This document shows, piece by piece, positions 5,537-5,998 of a stretch of 5,998 bases of DNA. The position numbers and the translations under genes were made by a program. The DNA is from an uncultured Collinsella sp. (lineage in GTDB: Bacteria > Actinomycetota > Coriobacteriia > Coriobacteriales > Coriobacteriaceae). Within the stretch, counting starts at the first letter, position 1; each line of letters starts with the position of its first letter. Below the pieces are notes generated by a model. The model saw only the letters and a list, made by a program, of their open reading frames with translations. It did no database searches and had not been told where the DNA came from. The DNA lies in NCBI GenBank assembly GCA_900555515.1, contig USLO01000107.1, positions 1 to 5,998 of the forward strand, in the 5' to 3' direction.

Positions 5537-5560
5537 GAGACAAACGGCTTCCGACCTGCA

Positions 5561-5605
5561 CAAAAAGGCCGGGGGCGGCGCGCCGTGTGACGTGCCGCCC
5601 CCGGC
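5561..5605 (-). terminator. Rho-independent terminator of the downstream GH1 gene
   Basis: Perfect 12-bp GC-rich stem GCCGGGGGCGGC (5568-5579) / GCCGCCCCCGGC (5594-5605) with a 14-nt loop. Read on the minus strand the stem is followed by CTTTTTG (complement of 5561-5567). It begins 45 bp beyond the GH1 stop codon at 5651. The plus strand lacks a T-run after the stem, so it is one-directional, unlike the terminator at 559-603. Confidence 0.88.
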
Positions 5606-5650
5606 TGAGAAATGGGGACAGGTTATGTGAGCGGGCAACCCCGCCAGTCA

Positions 5651-5998
5651 CTAGTCCAGACGACGGGTCTGCGCCACGTGCTTATACCAGTATGCGCTTG
5701 CCTTGGGCGTGCGCTTCTGGGTTTCAAAGTCAACGTAGAAGAAGCCGTAACGCTTGTTGTAACCATTGGTCCAGGAGAACTGATCCTGCAGGCTCCACAG
5801 GAAGTAGCCGCCCACGTTGACGCCAACCTCCATGGCCTTGAGCAACCAGCGCAGGTGCTGCTCGATGTAGTCGATGCGCGGCTGGTCGTCCACAAAACCG
5901 TCCTTGTAGGGGTCCTTGTAGCCCATGCCGTTCTCGGTGATGAAGATCTGCTTGTAGTTGGGGTAGCGCTGCTTAATGTAGACGAGCAGATCGAACAG
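5651..5998 (-). CDS. Second GH1 6-phospho-beta-glycosidase (LacG-like), C-terminal fragment
   Basis: The last 115 codons of another GH1 enzyme; the frame is open to the right edge, where translation begins LFDLLVYIKQRYPN, so the gene starts outside the window. The ATG at 5926-5924 is internal: it follows IFITENG, which contains the catalytic nucleophile Glu. The C-terminal signature FSWTNGYNKRYGFF carries the Ser, Lys and Tyr that bind the substrate phosphate in 6-phospho-beta-glycosidases, plus the LacG-type Trp. It is a clear paralogue of the enzyme at 2568-4010 (shared GYFxWSLQDQFSWxNGYNKRYG and DFxTQKR), but differs elsewhere, so this is not a recent duplication. It converges on the lacI gene at 4352-5389 and presumably belongs to a second PTS module to the right. 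Specificity for galacto or gluco substrates cannot be settled from this part. Confidence 0.92.
   Translation of the reverse strand: MFDLLVYIKQRYPNYKQIFITENGMGYKDPYKDGFVDDQPRIDYIEQHLRWLLKAMEVGVNVGGYFLWSLQDQFSWTNGYNKRYGFFYVDFETQKRTPKASAYWYKHVAQTRRLD

Larger units (their letters stand above)
5401..5544. repeat. Array of two interspersed palindromic hairpin repeats (array 2)
   Basis: The gap between the lacI stop (5389) and the next convergent GH1 gene holds two more copies of the palindromic family of array 1 (cores 5409-5455 and 5490-5536, 81 bp apart). Loop classes are B then A, the same as the last two units of array 1 (R3, R4). The linkers between the pairs also look related (GGCTTGGCCTGTGCG compared with GGCTCCGCCTCTCCG). 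The placement, immediately 3' of a lacI gene and before a terminator, is also the same. Confidence 0.93.

Overview
The window looks like a carbohydrate-use locus from a GC-rich gut actinobacterium, most likely a Coriobacteriia member such as Collinsella. That placement is an inference from base composition, protein style and gene content; no rRNA or marker gene is present. The core is a lactose/beta-galactoside phosphotransferase (PTS) operon read on the minus strand. It encodes a 6-phospho-beta-galactosidase of family GH1 (2568-4010) followed by a lactose-type PTS permease EIICB (631-2391). A LacI-family regulator (about 4352-5389, plus strand) is divergent from it. The permease would import and phosphorylate the sugar, the GH1 enzyme would hydrolyse the phosphorylated product in the cytoplasm, and the LacI protein would control both from the shared 340-bp intergenic region. 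That region carries three copies of an ATGAGCACGT-type operator-like site, placed similarly just downstream of two candidate promoters. No EIIA (LacF-type) protein is encoded here, so it must come from elsewhere.

Layout from left to right: the 3' end of another lacI gene (1-217, +); an array of four palindromic hairpin repeats (about 235-535); a strong terminator between convergent genes (559-603); lacE-type EIICB (-); a 176-bp intercistronic spacer with a perfect 14-bp hairpin; lacG-type GH1 (-); the divergent control region (4011-4351); lacI (+); a second array of two of the same palindromic repeats (5401-5544); a minus-strand terminator (5561-5605); and the 3' end of a second LacG-like GH1 gene (5651-5998, -), which runs off the right edge.

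The same arrangement, lacI -> repeat array -> terminator <- PTS/GH1 gene, occurs twice, so the window appears to contain parts of two paralogous sugar modules. The least explained element is the repeat family. It has six units, each with 11-bp inverted arms (RATCTGTAACA / TGTTACAGATY) separated by exactly 25 nt. Units repeat every 79-81 bp, stem positions covary, and there are recognisable loop classes whose order (B then A) is the same in both arrays.
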